This document shows, one piece after another, positions 37,112-50,700 of a stretch of 64,000 nucleotides of DNA; position 1 is the first letter of the stretch; each line of letters begins with the position of its first letter. Made by a program: the position numbers and the translations under genes. Location of the stretch: NCBI GenBank assembly GCA_003864495.1, contig ML133375.1, positions 563,860-627,859 of the forward strand, written 5' to 3'. The notes below the pieces were generated by a model. It was not told the origin of the DNA. It saw nothing but the letters and a program-made list of their open reading frames with translations, and searched no databases. This DNA comes from Nemopilema nomurai. Its lineage: Eukaryota > Cnidaria > Scyphozoa > Rhizostomeae > Rhizostomatidae.

Positions 37112-38411
37112 GTCGTCCTTTATGTACCTTTTTCCGCAGACATTGTCCTATTTCTAGTTAAATGTATTTCGTTATAGCATTTTAGAGTCTGTTATCCTTC
37201 GCCAGCTTATGATCTCTAGGCACAGATATAAATAAACTCACACACTCGCTTGCTTTACCTGCTATGTCTATAGAAGACAAGAGATAAGAAGGAGCGTCTT
37301 CGTTTCACAATCCCAGGCTTTTGCACACTGACTGCTTGAACGAGAACCAAGAAGAATTCCTTTGGTGTGCCTGGCAAAATTTAATTTAGGCCCATGGAAT
37401 CCGATGAATCGATGTGCACAGAGTATTACATTCTTCATTTCTTTTAGTCTACATAGAGCTATCATAATCAGGTGCTTAGAGCTTAATTCAGTGTTGATTG
37501 CGTGCTAACACTTGCTTGATATGGAGGTAATTAGAGGGTCGATGGTGTATCAGAAGTTTCTGATTAGTAATTCCACCCGCCTTGTTGTCCAAACACTTTC
37601 ATTTTTATGCGAACAAATGCTTTGCGGTACAACTTTCATTTTTCTCGACCTCTTGAAGCCTTTTTTGAAAATTTAACCTGAACACAGATGAAATGAATTC
37701 TTGATGTTTTAAAATTTAGGGATGGGGTTTTCTTACCTTGTGTTCTCGATAAACAACAGTGTTTTGAGATATTTGGACGAAAGACAGTTTTTGGGAATAT
37801 CAAACCGCCTGATTGCATAGTTTGGGCAGGCGACTTGGCATCGCTTATGTTACGTGACGTAATTCGACCCCCTTCTAGTTAAAGCCAAATTCAAAGAGAT
37901 TTCAACGATATTTATACTTTGGAATACAGCATGTTAGATGAGAAAATCGAGAAGGCCCTAGCCTGGGATTGTTTGTTGATCATTTTCAGTTCCTTGGAAA
38001 ATAATGAAACGAATGTTTTCGCGAATCATTTTCTTATAAACAAGTGTAACTTATGGCCATTGCTAGCTCCTGATCGTTGGATAAACTGGCAACTCGACAT
38101 GGCACCTATGCATTGTTTGCTGGAACACTAATTAAAGTGCGGTTCAATCCCCCGCCAACTTCAGCTTGGCATACTGCAGGTGCTCGCGTTGGTCGGCACT
38201 CTATTGTCTTATCATGCCAGATTCGTTACGATGTTGCCTTTGTCCTTTTTATTTTTGATTTAACATCGGAGCATCCATAATTAAAGACGGCTCTCCAGAG
38301 CGATAACTATTCAGTGGTCTGTTTGCACTTTCCAACAGCTGTATGAAACGACCATTACTTCCATATATTAACACACTGTTCTCACGTTAGGGCGTACTTG
38401 AGTTCTTTTAG

Positions 38412-38490
38412 TGGTTCGAAGCTGTCTGGAAGAAATACGTGATGAACACCAATCGTTCCTGCATTGCGAGAAGGCATTTGGGACATTGAA
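38412..38490 (+). CDS. possible internal exon, unrecognised
   Basis: A good acceptor (TTCTTTTAG) and a consensus donor (GTAAGT at 38491) flank a 79-nt stretch. Entered with two leading bases it reads VRSCLEEIRDEHQSFLHC and eight more residues, acidic and helix-like. A second frame also gives 25 residues before a stop, so the reading is not certain. The two bases left over do not match the entry phase of the next candidate at 38980. Confidence 0.3.
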
Positions 38491-38979
38491 GTAAGTTGCT
38501 ACTCTTTGTCTCCTGCAAAGTATATACATTACATTTTACCAAAGAAATTCACGACAACGCAAGTACAGACTACGTATGCACATTACAGTATATTACATGC
38601 ACATATAATTTGCATTAGTGCTTTTGATGAACCATGCTACCATGTATGCAAAAAGCATACAAGCATTTACGGGAAAACGTATTTATTGGCTGCGTAATTG
38701 TGGAGGCTGACTGCATAAAGTATTCGCGCTAGCTTTGCCGGTGGAATAGAATCAGGATAAAAATGCACTGGTGATTGTCTGTGTGTTTGTTTTGAAGAGA
38801 AACCACTTGAAGTGATGAATGTGGAAAATGCTTGCAAAACTGCTCCGGTATGCAACTGCGCGCGATAATCATTAACCTGCAGTTAACCAAAGTTCAAAGG
38901 CATTTTGCAATGCTTTGATATTGTTTAAAGTGCTTGCCTGCAATGAAATTGTCGGATGTTTATCAAGTATTCAATCTAG

Positions 38980-39060
38980 AGGCGAAGGAGGACTGCAAAT
39001 GGGCACGTTTCTTGGCAAAAACGGCAAAGCACGCGTCCTTCCTCAGTGAATTGAGCGATG
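38980..39060 (+). CDS. possible internal exon, unrecognised
   Basis: After TTCAATCTAG, 81 nt read AKEDCKWARFLAKTAKHASF and seven more residues in one frame, with a donor GTATTT at 39061. The next acceptor (CTTCTGCAG at 39117-39119) would continue in phase into an open stretch up to a consensus donor at 39330 (GTAAGT). The segment is GC-richer than its flanks. Family unknown; could belong with the candidates at 37037 and 38412. Confidence 0.28.
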
Positions 39061-40560
39061 GTATTTTTATCCGGATTTACAAGCTGTTAATGTGACTTTG
39101 CTAACCTTGCTTCTGCAGGCGCATTGGTAATACTGCCTGGGTCAGGAATATTTTATGATGCTTCGGCTTATTTCTACTGTTTGCAGTCAGATCATTTTTA
39201 CAAAACTGCTCGATTGCCTTTAAGAATTCGCGGCGAGTATTCCAAATCGTTACTTATCCAGTTTCCACTACGATCTTCCTTAGAGTCCAAGACGGTGCGT
39301 CAGAATCATTCTCCAATTTCAGTTGTGAAGTAAGTACTTTGACTAGCTCGTTGTCACTGATTATTAAAGAAGACGTACTTGTATTCTAAAGTTTGCTTCA
39401 TCAATAATTGAAAGCGATGCCTTTCCCAGCAATGATTCGTTTTTGTTGAATCAGATTTTGCTGTGGATTATAATTACTCATAAAAGTTTTATATATAAAA
39501 TGCCGTGCCCATGCGTGTTTATTTTGTTTTGTTCTAGATATCAGGAAATTCCCGTTTGATTGTATGCTTGATCAACAAGTTCAAGAGTAATCTCACGGCA
39601 TCGACGGATGCTTCGGGTCTTGTCAATAAATTTGTGTGTAATGCTTATACCTTTTAACAGACTTTCAAATGAGAAAGTTTACCTTCGATATCAAATCTGG
39701 CGAAGTTTCAAAGCTTTGTGAAAGGCCTTGCAGAAGCCCGATTTTCCTTCACATGATGAAATAAGGGCATGCGAAGTCTACTCTGTCATTGCAAATGATA
39801 TGATGTATAGGAGTTGGCCTCATTTCCCATAACCATAATCATCTAGTTTGTATGACGCGGGCATCCCACCGCATAAGATAGCAGTAAGCCTCTGGCCTGC
39901 ACAGGACGTTTCCGTTAGACGAGAATTGTTGTCTAGAATTTCACGTAAAATTCAACAGGCGAATTCTTCAACTAATGAAATAGGCCTGCTTTTGTCAGCT
40001 AGTCAATTTGACGATCGGTCCTTCCACTAATCTATCCTTTATTTAGCGATAGGCTGGTTGGCCCGAAAAGACTACAAGTTGAAAAAATAGTGCTTTTAGT
40101 AAATCGATGCAATGGTAATTATTCTTCCCAACACATATGAATAATACCTCATTAAGTTTACACTTTGATGCAATGATCACCTGGGCACGAACCACCTTAA
40201 TTGCGTCATTGCTCCTTGGAAGGGCGGCCCAGAAAAGCTACCCCAACGAGCTTAATGTGTATAGCTACTATTTGCTAGTTCCTCCCACCATTTTGTTTTC
40301 CGCCACACAATCACTTCATGTGTAAGGTAATGGGCAGCTGATGTATATTTCAAACTTTCTTGCCTGCATTAACCTCGTGAATGTTTCCCTCTCCATTCAT
40401 AGATACAGTGAATCGAGCGTTGTTTTAGGCCTTTTATTAAGCGGGAAACTGTCTCGTTTTCGTTCTATTGCTAAGGCTATGGCCAAAAAGCTTCCCTTTA
40501 TCTCAAATGCACATAATCCCTTATTTATTGAGGCATCAGCCTCTGATTATTAGCAGGTAG

Positions 40561-40683
40561 ACGTGGATGCCCTTTTTGTTTTCACAAATGACGTCACAGT
40601 TCACAACAGGCCAGACCCTCGCGTGAATGCTGGATTGGAGTCGCCGATCTTGTCATGGGCCCTTAAACACCCCAATTTTAATT
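40561..40683 (+). CDS. possible terminal exon, unrecognised
   Basis: After the acceptor-like ATTAGCAG, 40 codons read VDVDALFVFTNDVTVHNRPD and continue to a TGA at about 40683. Composition and base content look coding, but nothing links it to an upstream exon and no family is recognised. Confidence 0.25.
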
Positions 40684-43600
40684 GATAGGGCCTAGATCTG
40701 TTAAATTATCCCTTCGTACATTATACTAAACCCTTATTTCTTTCCCTAAGTCCTACCACCAGAGAAACGTCTGCACATATTCACCTTCCAGGTTTTAAAA
40801 GAGCAGAAAGATACTGAAATCTTAAAGTTTATCTGCATCCCTAATCATGCCTTTTTGTTGCGAACTGCTAACCTATAACTTACGCCTCTCTTTTTTAAAT
40901 CATGAAGACTCGTTTTCCCGTCGCCTATTCGTCTTCACCCATGCCAATTTAATTGTATACTTTGATAATCAACAATATCATTTATTTCAGATCAGTTTTA
41001 TTGTGCATTGTAGAAAGCAAATTAATCTTTTTCCCAACACAGGTGTTAGGCATAATCCGTTATTTTAATTTACATTCACCGGACTACGCCGTTTCCAACC
41101 AACTTGCAATTGACGCTGCGTAGGAGCTACATCCTGGCTGGCGTGTCGGGAATCGTTCGTTATTCGATGCGAATTCAAGGCTGATTTATTTCGCAATAAA
41201 ATTCTGTTTGACCAGCAGGCTAAATTCGGGCAGTTTCTTTACGATATCGTTTATCTGTCGGATAATGAAGATTACTACGCTCCTGTTTTCTATGCAGTTT
41301 AGTATATTGTCGAAATAGTAGACTAAGTCTTGAGACAAAGTCAAACAGTCTATGAAGCATAGAAAGCCTAGACAAACAAGTTTCGTTTTTCCCATTCTCG
41401 TCAAAACGCGCTCCATCTGCACGCCTTTTCCCTGTTACCAATGGATATCGAAACAAAACGCATGACCGCCATTTAGCATATGACCAAAGCCGCTGTCATT
41501 TGAGAAATTTTCGCGCAGGCAGCCCAGCAGGGACCCGACCAAAGTAATTTTGCATGACCAACTCAGTCGCATTGCTTTACGAGTGGATCCCCTCAACTGT
41601 GCCTGTTTTTCTTCTCCTTTTCAAGGGGACCATCATTACAATCGTCATCGACTGACATGTTACCAACACAAGCCGTCAAGTTTCTCCTTTCCTCTGTTTG
41701 TAAGTAGCAAATCATTTTCGTAATTTCTTTCAGATATTTTTTCTTGTTTTTCGATCAATATTTATCGTATTTTACTCCTGATTCCCGGCACTTCTCCATA
41801 GAGAACTGTCTGTTTGCGAGTGTAGGTTTTTTATAAGCATAAAAGCATCATCTTGGCATTAATTTCGAGTTTCTAGCCTACACTGTGAAGTATTTAAAGT
41901 TTAGGTAGCCATATCTAAAATCACGTTTTTGCAGCGTAATTGTTTCATTATGAAACTAGGAATCCTAGGAAATTCGTGGATGCAACAAAAGCTTGTGGAG
42001 ATTTGACAAAAAGGAAAATTGCATTTCTTTTTATAAATCGTTAATTAGCTTTATTAGTCTTATCCGTGCATGGAATCTTGACATATTCCGAAGGGAGTGC
42101 TTGTGTTTTGTACTGGGCCCCCTGTTGTGACTCGGACCTAGCGTACTCCAACACTCCTAGTTGCTGTTCACCAAGGAAGTTAAAACTTACTCATTGTCAA
42201 GACAGGCAAGCTTTTGTCGTATTTGCCGATGCTGTTTTTTAATATCCCACAATGAGTACTTGTGAAAATTCTCATTAATAAAATTTGCTTCGAAAATAAA
42301 CCACAAACAAACGAAGCTTGGTTGGAGCTCATTTAAAGACCGGAAACTCAATTTCCACCAGCTTCTCCCAAAGACAGATTCTCTTTGCAATTCAGATTAT
42401 TTTGTTTCCTCGTAAGGTGTTTCTGTAAAGTGTGAGCGATGATCTAGTTATCAGCATGTACTTCGAAAATTGAGACATTTTGGGTAGGAGCAGACTTGAT
42501 TGGTGTTTTTGTTTTATTTCCTCCTTCAATCGTTTTCGCCCAATTTAGCCCCAACTTGAAACCATGTCGATCAAAATTTTACTGCACCTGCCTCTATTTA
42601 AACACTAGCGATTCTTCATCATTTAGTGCAGTTCTTGTTGGTTCCCTCTTTCTTATCTTAGCCGACGATGCAAGTCACTTGAAATTGAGTTATCGGCTTC
42701 CTGTTTGGATCTAGGAATTAAATGAATGTAGTGAAAATTTCGCTTTATTTCTGTATTATATCAGTCATCTATTCACCTACTTATCTTTCAAGAAAATAAG
42801 GGAAAACATCGACAGAGGCATTTATTTTGCATCACAAGAGATGTTTAAACACACGACAGATCCAAGTGCTGCAAAGAGCTGTTATTTATGTCGCGAGGGC
42901 AGCAACATAAGCAAGAACCCCCGTCGGGTTTCTGGAAATTCGAAAGCCCAGCCCCAGATGGGGGAGAAAGTGGGGTCAAATTCCCTCAGGCACAAAGAGA
43001 ACGAGGCTCTGAAAATTGACAAGCTTCCTTAAATGAGTCGCAAACGATTGTTTTGTGGCTTGATGCCACGTATTAGTTTAACCTTCTTGCCTTGTGGTGC
43101 TTTAAGTCTAACTTTACAAGAGTCTTTTACCACAGACCTTGCCTTCAAAATTTCTAACATTATGATTCAATATTCATTCTTCAATATTTATTTATTCTTA
43201 TTATTATTTATACTTATTTATTGTTTTGGGCGAGGCTAGCGGGAAACACTTAGGCACAAGACGCTTTGGAGGGACACTTTGGTGTGGGCATTGTAGAATG
43301 CTCAGCGACACATTTACCGCCTCTCGGCCAAGGCCCGGGGGTCCCTAAAGGCCTTTGATTTTAGGGGGTCCCATCAATTTTGGGTCAAGGACCCCAGCAG
43401 TCGTAAATGCGGCCCTGAGTTTGCTGTATATTGACAACTTACTGATTATCCCTTCTGATCTCTTGCTTTGAATATATCGATTCGACGCACATAATGGCTA
43501 GATGACGTCATCACAGTCCCATATGACGAGGCTCGCGGTGGTCGCTCCTCTACCAAACCCATTGTCTGGATAGTTTTACCAAATATATTGTCGCTCCTGT

Positions 43601-46167
43601 TGCATATGATTTCCCCGCTGGGCTACATTTAGAAGTGTTGATATAAATGGAGAGAAGACAATTAAAAACCAGCATATGATGGTGATCTGGTCGAAATAAG
43701 CGCAGTATTCGATTTCATCAAACAATTCTTAGAGTCCACCAGGCCGTTCTCATCTCTAAATCTAAGAAGGTGACAAATTTAGTCATGAGATATATGTAAA
43801 ATGTGAAAGTCATGTGCCAGCTTTATCTGGACATCCCTTATAATATCTGCTTTTTCTTATTCATGACATGGTTCATTTTCTTTATTGACGAGATGGTAGA
43901 AAGCGTTTCATTGAGAATTTTATGGAGCTATGTATAGATGGCCAAAAATCGAGAAAAGTTCACTTTTTGCCCTAATATTTTCCTGGACCCCCGTCAGAAT
44001 CTAGAATGTTGACATTTGCGTTACCATCTTACCAAATTTTTAGCAACCAAGTCGAAGAGTTACCAACTCCAGACAGGCCATGTACCACAAGGACGCACAT
44101 AGGGGGTCTTGGTCTAATGACAAGATGCCTTGAAATTGTTTTCATTGATATCTTATACAACAAAATTATGATTTTTGTAAGAAAAGTCAAAGGGGAGCGA
44201 CAAAAGACGATTCGTCGGCCAATTCCAGTGAGTTAACTTATCCATCTCCCATTCAAAATTCAATGTGCTTTCCCCGCCATTTAAAATTTAGTCGGTCGCT
44301 TTTTCGGAGCTTTCGCCCCAGCCCACCCTCCAAACAAAGTAGTCTCGGCAGATCATGAATATCGTTTGAAGAGGTAACCTTAACAAGCTAAAAGAGGCAG
44401 CCAACTTAAGGACATTGCTCACAAATATTTGCAAACCACGTGGCAAAATCCAACACAGCAGAAAGAAAGCGGAATTGTTTATGTCCAAATCCATGTCGAT
44501 GTTTTCTCAAGTTGTTTAGGAAATGCTCTCAAAGCCAGGCGTAAAGTTTGTCTGTTAAATGGAACATGTTGTGTCTCTTTTAAACTCGCTGACGTGACAC
44601 GAAAAGCAGTAAAATTGTTGTATAATTGAGAGGGACCTTCCCCAGCTACCGTATACTTTTGTCGGCTGCGACAATGTTTCAGACCAAATGACCTGCGAAC
44701 ATTCAAAAGAGTGGAATTTTCCCAGAAATTTCGCAATTTTTGAAGAATTACTGAACATTGTTTCAGACAATCGTCTATAAACGTGTTACGTGGTGGGTTA
44801 ACCTTTCATTTTCGAGATAACAGACCAACTTTGATGGTTTTACTTAGAAAAAATTGGAGTTCGTATTCATTTTGATCGAATGTGGTTTAACACTTGGAAA
44901 GGATAAATCCGCTATGAAGTGCGAATCTATTTTGGGGAGTTTCCTATTGTTGTGAAATAAAAGCAATGCTTTCTTGAAAGCAACCGTCCTTCAATCTATT
45001 TCAAATGTTACAAATAAAGCCTTTGTAATAGATAAGGTTTGCGATAATGCTTCCATTCCGCGACCTCGCAATGTGCTTTTCGCAAAACCATTATCAAGAA
45101 GCCTCAACCTCGCCCATTTTGAGCCAGTCAAATGCTGCATTGTTCCCAAGCTGTTATGTAATCTAAATAAGGATCTAAGGCTTAAAAAAGATTTAAACTA
45201 TGTCGTCTTTTTAATGCTTATACAAACCTTCTATGCTTTTTCCCAGAACTACAATGAATACACGGAGCCACATCCAAGTGGGCAAACTAACAGTGCATCA
45301 GTAATTTAGCTTGTGTTATGAGAAAAAAGGACATTGTCTTTGCAGCTTTGTTTTTAAATTGCTGGACCTGGAGACAATTTCCAAAGTGAATCCTGATACT
45401 AAATTTCGTTGATTTTTAGGCTGTAGTAGAATGCTACAATGATGTGGGTGTTGACAAGTAAAGCATGATAGGGCGCGTTTTCAACAATCCCCAAACCAAT
45501 GCACAATAAACGCATGTTTATCTACTCATTTGTGAGCCTATGGCTCCATTGGTGATGGATTTATGGGGAATACTAAATGTTCAGCTCAGAGTTTTGTTCA
45601 CGGGAAAGAGCGGGTTTGGGTGTGGTGTGTTGGCAAATTTGAGAAAGGTACCAAGGCCCCAATGTCCCTAACAAAAATAGCCAATGATACCCCCATCACT
45701 GCAGGCGTCCCTGGACCTACCGATCCTAGATTCAAATTACGTGAGCCCACTGAAAGTATTTCCTTGTGTTTCGAACAAATGTGCAATCGCTTTAGAGTTG
45801 TTGAACAGGGGTCCAGAAGGTGTGGCTCATTTGGCATAAGTTTTAGATAGCAAAGGGGCGAATGTTACCTTTATTGTGAAAACAGAAAATGTGTTATGGT
45901 TTGCAGCCAGCCCATTTAGAGAGATAAGGTGGTCAAAATACAAAAAATTTCTGTTCAGCTCCATGTTATAACCTGGTTGGTAACCCTTGACCAACTTGGC
46001 CAGGCTTGACGAGAAATATTAGAGACACAATTGCAGCCTTTTGCTAGCTGTGTCACACTTTTACAAAAGAAATGATTAATCTATTCTTAGCATGCAACGA
46101 AGAGTATCACTACTGTGTCATAAGTCGGCTAAGAGTGGCCTAGCCTGCCATGAGTGATCACCCATTT
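40684..46167. other. intergenic DNA, no gene recognised
   Basis: About 5.5 kb with scattered open frames of 60-111 codons on both strands (for example 44974-45309 and 45563-45850 on +), none with a recognisable domain or convincing splice context. Around 43317-43430 there is a G/C-rich stretch with short inverted pieces (GGGGGTCCC, GGACCCC) that resembles the remnant of a dispersed repeat. Confidence 0.5.
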
Positions 46168-46225
46168 TGATTGATTGATTAATTGATTGATTAATTGATT
46201 GATTAATTGATTGCTTGATTGCTTA
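46168..46225. repeat. ATTG/ATTA tetranucleotide microsatellite
   Basis: About 14 copies of TGAT with regular TAAT interruptions, in the intergenic region upstream of XPNPEP2. Confidence 0.9.
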
Positions 46226-47706
46226 GATGCTTATACCTTAATCACTAGCAGCCTCACGGAGTCACAATGACAAGTGTTTAGCTTTTGGCGCAGGTGGTTA
46301 GCCACAATCACCCACCACATTGACTCCTTTTCTGAATATGAATTTTGTGCCAAGTTACTCTCTGTCATCAAACCCATGTCTCACATTTTCTGACATCATG
46401 GCTGCTCTACTTGTTCGAATGGCAGCAACTGTCTACTCCCTCCTGAGGCCATGCCTAGGTGGCTATATGGCTGCAGACCCATTATTGACCTTGGGCTTTT
46501 CTTGTTCTTATCGCACTTCACGTTGACGCCCTGATGTGGTCACGCCCTTTGACCTTTATCGCACCCGGAGTATCAATTCATTTGCTTGGCTTTTTGCAGT
46601 TCGTTCGAGCACTCGCCTATAACATTAGAAACGCTACTTTGCTCAACCATCTCTCTCTCTCAAAAATTTGTCTCTCAAAATACATATTTGTTATACATAG
46701 TTGGTGTGGTTACAAGAGTATCCCAAGAGAACTAGTAATGGGCGCCCCTATTTGGCATGGCTAGCACCTAAAACTAGTTTCTAATATTCAATAACATGGA
46801 AAGATGCTTGAAACTCTTTGTAAATAATTGTTTTCAGTGATGTGATTAGATGATATGAAGACGCTGATTCGTGTAGGAAACAATGTCTGGCCTTCTAATG
46901 TCTGGCCTTCTAAACACTATTCTAGATTGACCATCACATCCGTACATGTTATTGATATCATATAAATGCAAAAATATTGTTAGTCATTAGTTTGGAATGC
47001 ATTTGTTAACTCCTTTAGATTTTTGACGTATGCAGAGATCCGTCCGTGTCCAATCTCTTTCCTAGTGCATAATGCTTTAAAGCTCCTGTACCGAGAAGTA
47101 TTTATTTGATAATCCTAGGCGAATTACTGTGTTTGCTATCGCACATTTTTGGGCCTTAAAAAATTTGCAGGAGATTTCTGTTATTAAATATTTTCTTGGA
47201 TGCTTTTATGCACAAGTATCAATTTAGAAGCTAGATGTCGTTTCTTAGGTTTTGCCAAATATATTTCTTTGTGTTACGGGAAAACTTAAAAACAATATTC
47301 AGACTGAACGATAAACGAGAATTCGCCAATATCTGTAAGACTAAGATTCAAGTATTGTAATGCGTATCACAGGTGCTTTTAGAGTTTAATTAGAGGCTAG
47401 TTTTCACGATGGTAATTTTTAATTATTTTCTTTGATTAGCATTTATTTGGTGAATTTCCCCCATACTTGGCTTAAAAAATAAGCAAGAATCGGTAGCGGT
47501 TGATGCATTGGAGCACTCCTATGACGACTGTCAGATGGTTAATTTGACCTCCTTTTATACTCTCCAACAAATTATGCTAAAATTAAAGAGTAAAGAGTGC
47601 TAAAATTGCTATTAGAATGCTGGCCAGGAATTTATTTGATTAGCATTTATTCTATTTTTGTTTTTATGATAACCAGGCATTTATTTCCTTTTGTGATATG
47701 TTTCAG
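46226..47706. other. region upstream of XPNPEP2; unplaced first exon expected here or further up
   Basis: The first traced XPNPEP2 exon (47707) needs one base and a start codon from an upstream exon. No signal-peptide exon with a convincing donor was found. A weak candidate is the ATG near 46398 (MAALLVRMAATVYSLL), ending before a poor donor GTGGCT, which would fit the phase but not convincingly the family. Confidence 0.35.
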
Positions 47707-47774
47707 TGGTCCTGTCAGTCTTAAATGCAATATCATGTCAGCGATACAGGAAATGTGTCAATGGGACATCGGTG
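47707..47774 (+). CDS. XPNPEP2: XPNPEP2 putative N-terminal exon
   Basis: After GTTTCAG, 68 nt entered with two leading bases read VLSVLNAIS and then [13 protein letters not shown], ending in phase 0 at a strong GTATGT donor. Joined to the next exon this gives [19 protein letters not shown], comparable to human NCSTNPPYLPVTVVNTTM. The hydrophobic start could be the end of a signal peptide. Two other frames are also open here, so the call rests on phase and on the Cys plus N-glycosylation-like context. Confidence 0.5.
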
Positions 47775-50700
47775 GTATGTATACACCCATTTGTCTCTGC
47801 TCTTTTATGAAATTGTAACTATGATATGTCAGAAAAAGTTCTTCGGTTAGTTCCCATAAATACATACGATTGTTTATACGATCGTAATCTATGAATTCAG
47901 TTTATGAAATCAACTTATGACAGAATGATGACCAAAAGACTTAACATATTATTCTTAAATTTGTATTTTTCATGGCCCCTTTTGGTAACCAATGGCTGGC
48001 TTTGCATTTTCTTGAATACGAAGCGGTCTTGCTCAGTATGGAACTCTGACAAGAGGCCAGGCTTCTTTGGCTAGGGCTGGGTGATTTCTCAGTGCCTCGT
48101 TCTTGTTGATCTTTTCATTAAACCATGGTCAAGGTGTGATGTGCTGTAATCTTGTTCTCATTCCAGGGGCCTTTGCCGAGTACCGCAACTAATACCACAC
48201 TGAGACTTGGCAATCTCAGAGCCTTGTTTTCTACGAATGGCATCGACGCATACATTGTGCCTCCAGTGGATGAGCATCAGGTACATAGCATAATAAGTAT
48301 TACACCCTGCTACTCTTATTGGTTTCCCAGGTGTTCTAGTCTATTTCAGTCTATTGCTATGGGCACAGTGCCTCTTGTTGACCTAGCAACTAAAGTATAC
48401 AGTTGGTACGTTATCTTGTTGCTTTTTGCAGTCCGAGTATGTTGCTCCACAAGCAAAGCGGAGAAAGTATGTGTCCGGATTTTCAGGCTCCGCAGGTATT
48501 GTCCCGGTTTGTTACAAATTATACAAATCCCTTGAACGACTTTGATTGACATTGAATATTGATGCTATATGTCACGTGTTTAATATTAATCGTGGCTTGT
48601 CATTGGAGTAGGAATGACGTAAAGGTGACCTGGGACTGAGCGTCTCTATTCACACTTGATTGCACAGCGAGCAATTTTTGTTACTATAATGCTACCTGTT
48701 AACCCGAGGCCTCCTACGAATGTTTCCTCTATTTGAAACTATGAAGGCCTATAATCTCAATTTGACGACGATCAAGAGAAGAAATATATTCGGTTGACAA
48801 GGTCAAGGCCAGAGTCCCGCCCTCAATTCCACTTCATTCATTCATGTCTGAAATAACACAATCAATAAAGGTCTACATCGATTAAGGGCAGACACTAAAG
48901 AAAATTTGTCTTTCATCATCATGTTTTTGGCGTCTTTACTAACTCATAACTAAGACGAACATTTCCCTTTCATTTTGCGACGTATCATGTTATTTTATGA
49001 TATGTTAATCTATTTGAGTTAACGACTTGTGTTATTTTATGACATATGACAACTGATGACATTGTTCCTGCAGTTTCTTCCAGCTGGCCCTGAGGGTTTT
49101 TCTTCTTTCCCAATTAAAACAACCATTTCATGATACTTACCGTAAAATGCCAGCAGCATTCGGGAAAGTTTTGCCTTGTGTTGTCCTTCCTGGTTTTACG
49201 AAGGGACGCTTCTGTGATGCCACTTTCAGATCCAACTCAGAATTAACACCATTATGCATTGCGCTAACATTTTAACATTTGAGGCTATTAACATTTACTG
49301 CGAAAATATGAAAATTCATCAAGATCTTAAGCATACCGGGGAATTTCCCGTTTTATACAGGGACCGCAATAGTCACCGCGACGAAGGCTGCATTATGGAC
49401 TGATGGAAGATACTTTGAGCAGGGAGAAATGCAATTGGATTGCAACTGGATCCTCCAAAAAAGCGGTATGGTTCCGTCAGCATATGATACAACGTAATAA
49501 CCAGTACTTCGACGGTTAAGTCAGCATTCGTATAGAATATAAGCTTCTACATGGTGTATTTAGATCTAAAGAACTTTCTAATTTGTGAATTTATCAACAG
49601 TTGAAATAGTCAATGCTTATTAGTATCAGAAATTTACTTTTTCATGTAAACATCTGCGCAAGTGTCTCCGCCCGGCCTTCACTTCACTTTAATGTAAACA
49701 TCTGAGTCTGGAGCATTTTATTTAGGCCCAGCTTACTAGGGTGATGATTTCAGTACGGTTGTGTTGGAAGAGGATCGTTTTCGGCCTAATAGCGTAGCTA
49801 AGAATGCTTTCTGTGTTTATGCAAAAGCCCTTTGACTGCTCCAAGGAGATGGCTTAGCATTTCTGCTACACTACCAAACTCTGTCTAAATTCCTCATCTT
49901 AGCAGGTCGCATGTTGAGATACAACATGCAACATGGTTGGTCACTACAGCATGATCTAAATTGCTTTTCTTTATTTCCAGGACAGCCAAATGTACCTTCC
50001 CAAGACGGATGGCTCTCACAAGTAAGACCTATGCTATTTCAGAAATCGGCTTTTTGTTATGTCATTTAAAACCCCTAATTTTCTATGTGTCATACAATCT
50101 GTACTGAATAACCCAAGTTTAATCTACACCTTTCCGCAAATTGAATTGTTTGATCAACCTTGTGCCTATTTTAGGAACTTGGAGCTGGAAAAGTAGTTGG
50201 GATAGACCCGCGACTCATAAGTATTGGTAAGAGTGCCAGTGCACATAGCACCTTCCTCTAAACTTAACTTCTCTATTTACTCATTGTCTAAATGCTTCCA
50301 TATATGCTTCTAGCAGGGGATGTCTCAACCTATAAAGGCCCCGTTTACACGGGGACGGATCCGCATAGATCCGTACCCAAACTGGTTACGATAGGACCAC
50401 CAAATTGTAAAATTAACAATCACCTTGTCATTGCGCATGCTTAAAAAGAGAGATTCGCTTTTGGTTCGTTCCCGTGTGAACGCTTTAAAGTTTAGGATCC
50501 GATCTCGTGTAAACGCTTGTGCATCGTACCCATACAATACCTAAAAGATCCAGATTTTTTGGATCCGTTCCTTTTACTCTCGTGTAAACGGGGCCTTAAT
50601 ATTTTGCCTCAGTATGACCTGGCACCTGTGCCTGATTCAGACTGTCTGGGTGGTTAATAAGATTAAGGAAGCTCAAAAATATCCCATTGTCGGTGGTCGA

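Noticed and set aside
44974..45850. Two + strand open frames (111 and 95 codons) in the intergenic region
   Set aside because: No recognisable domain, no splice context, and length is within chance for this base composition.
46398..46460. Signal-peptide-like MAALLVRMAATVYSLL as first exon of XPNPEP2
   Set aside because: Would fit the phase but has a poor donor and sits in a low-support region; not convincing enough to join.
50325..50537. Minus-strand open frame of 70 codons
   Set aside because: It is the interior and one end of the MITE at 50336-50596.
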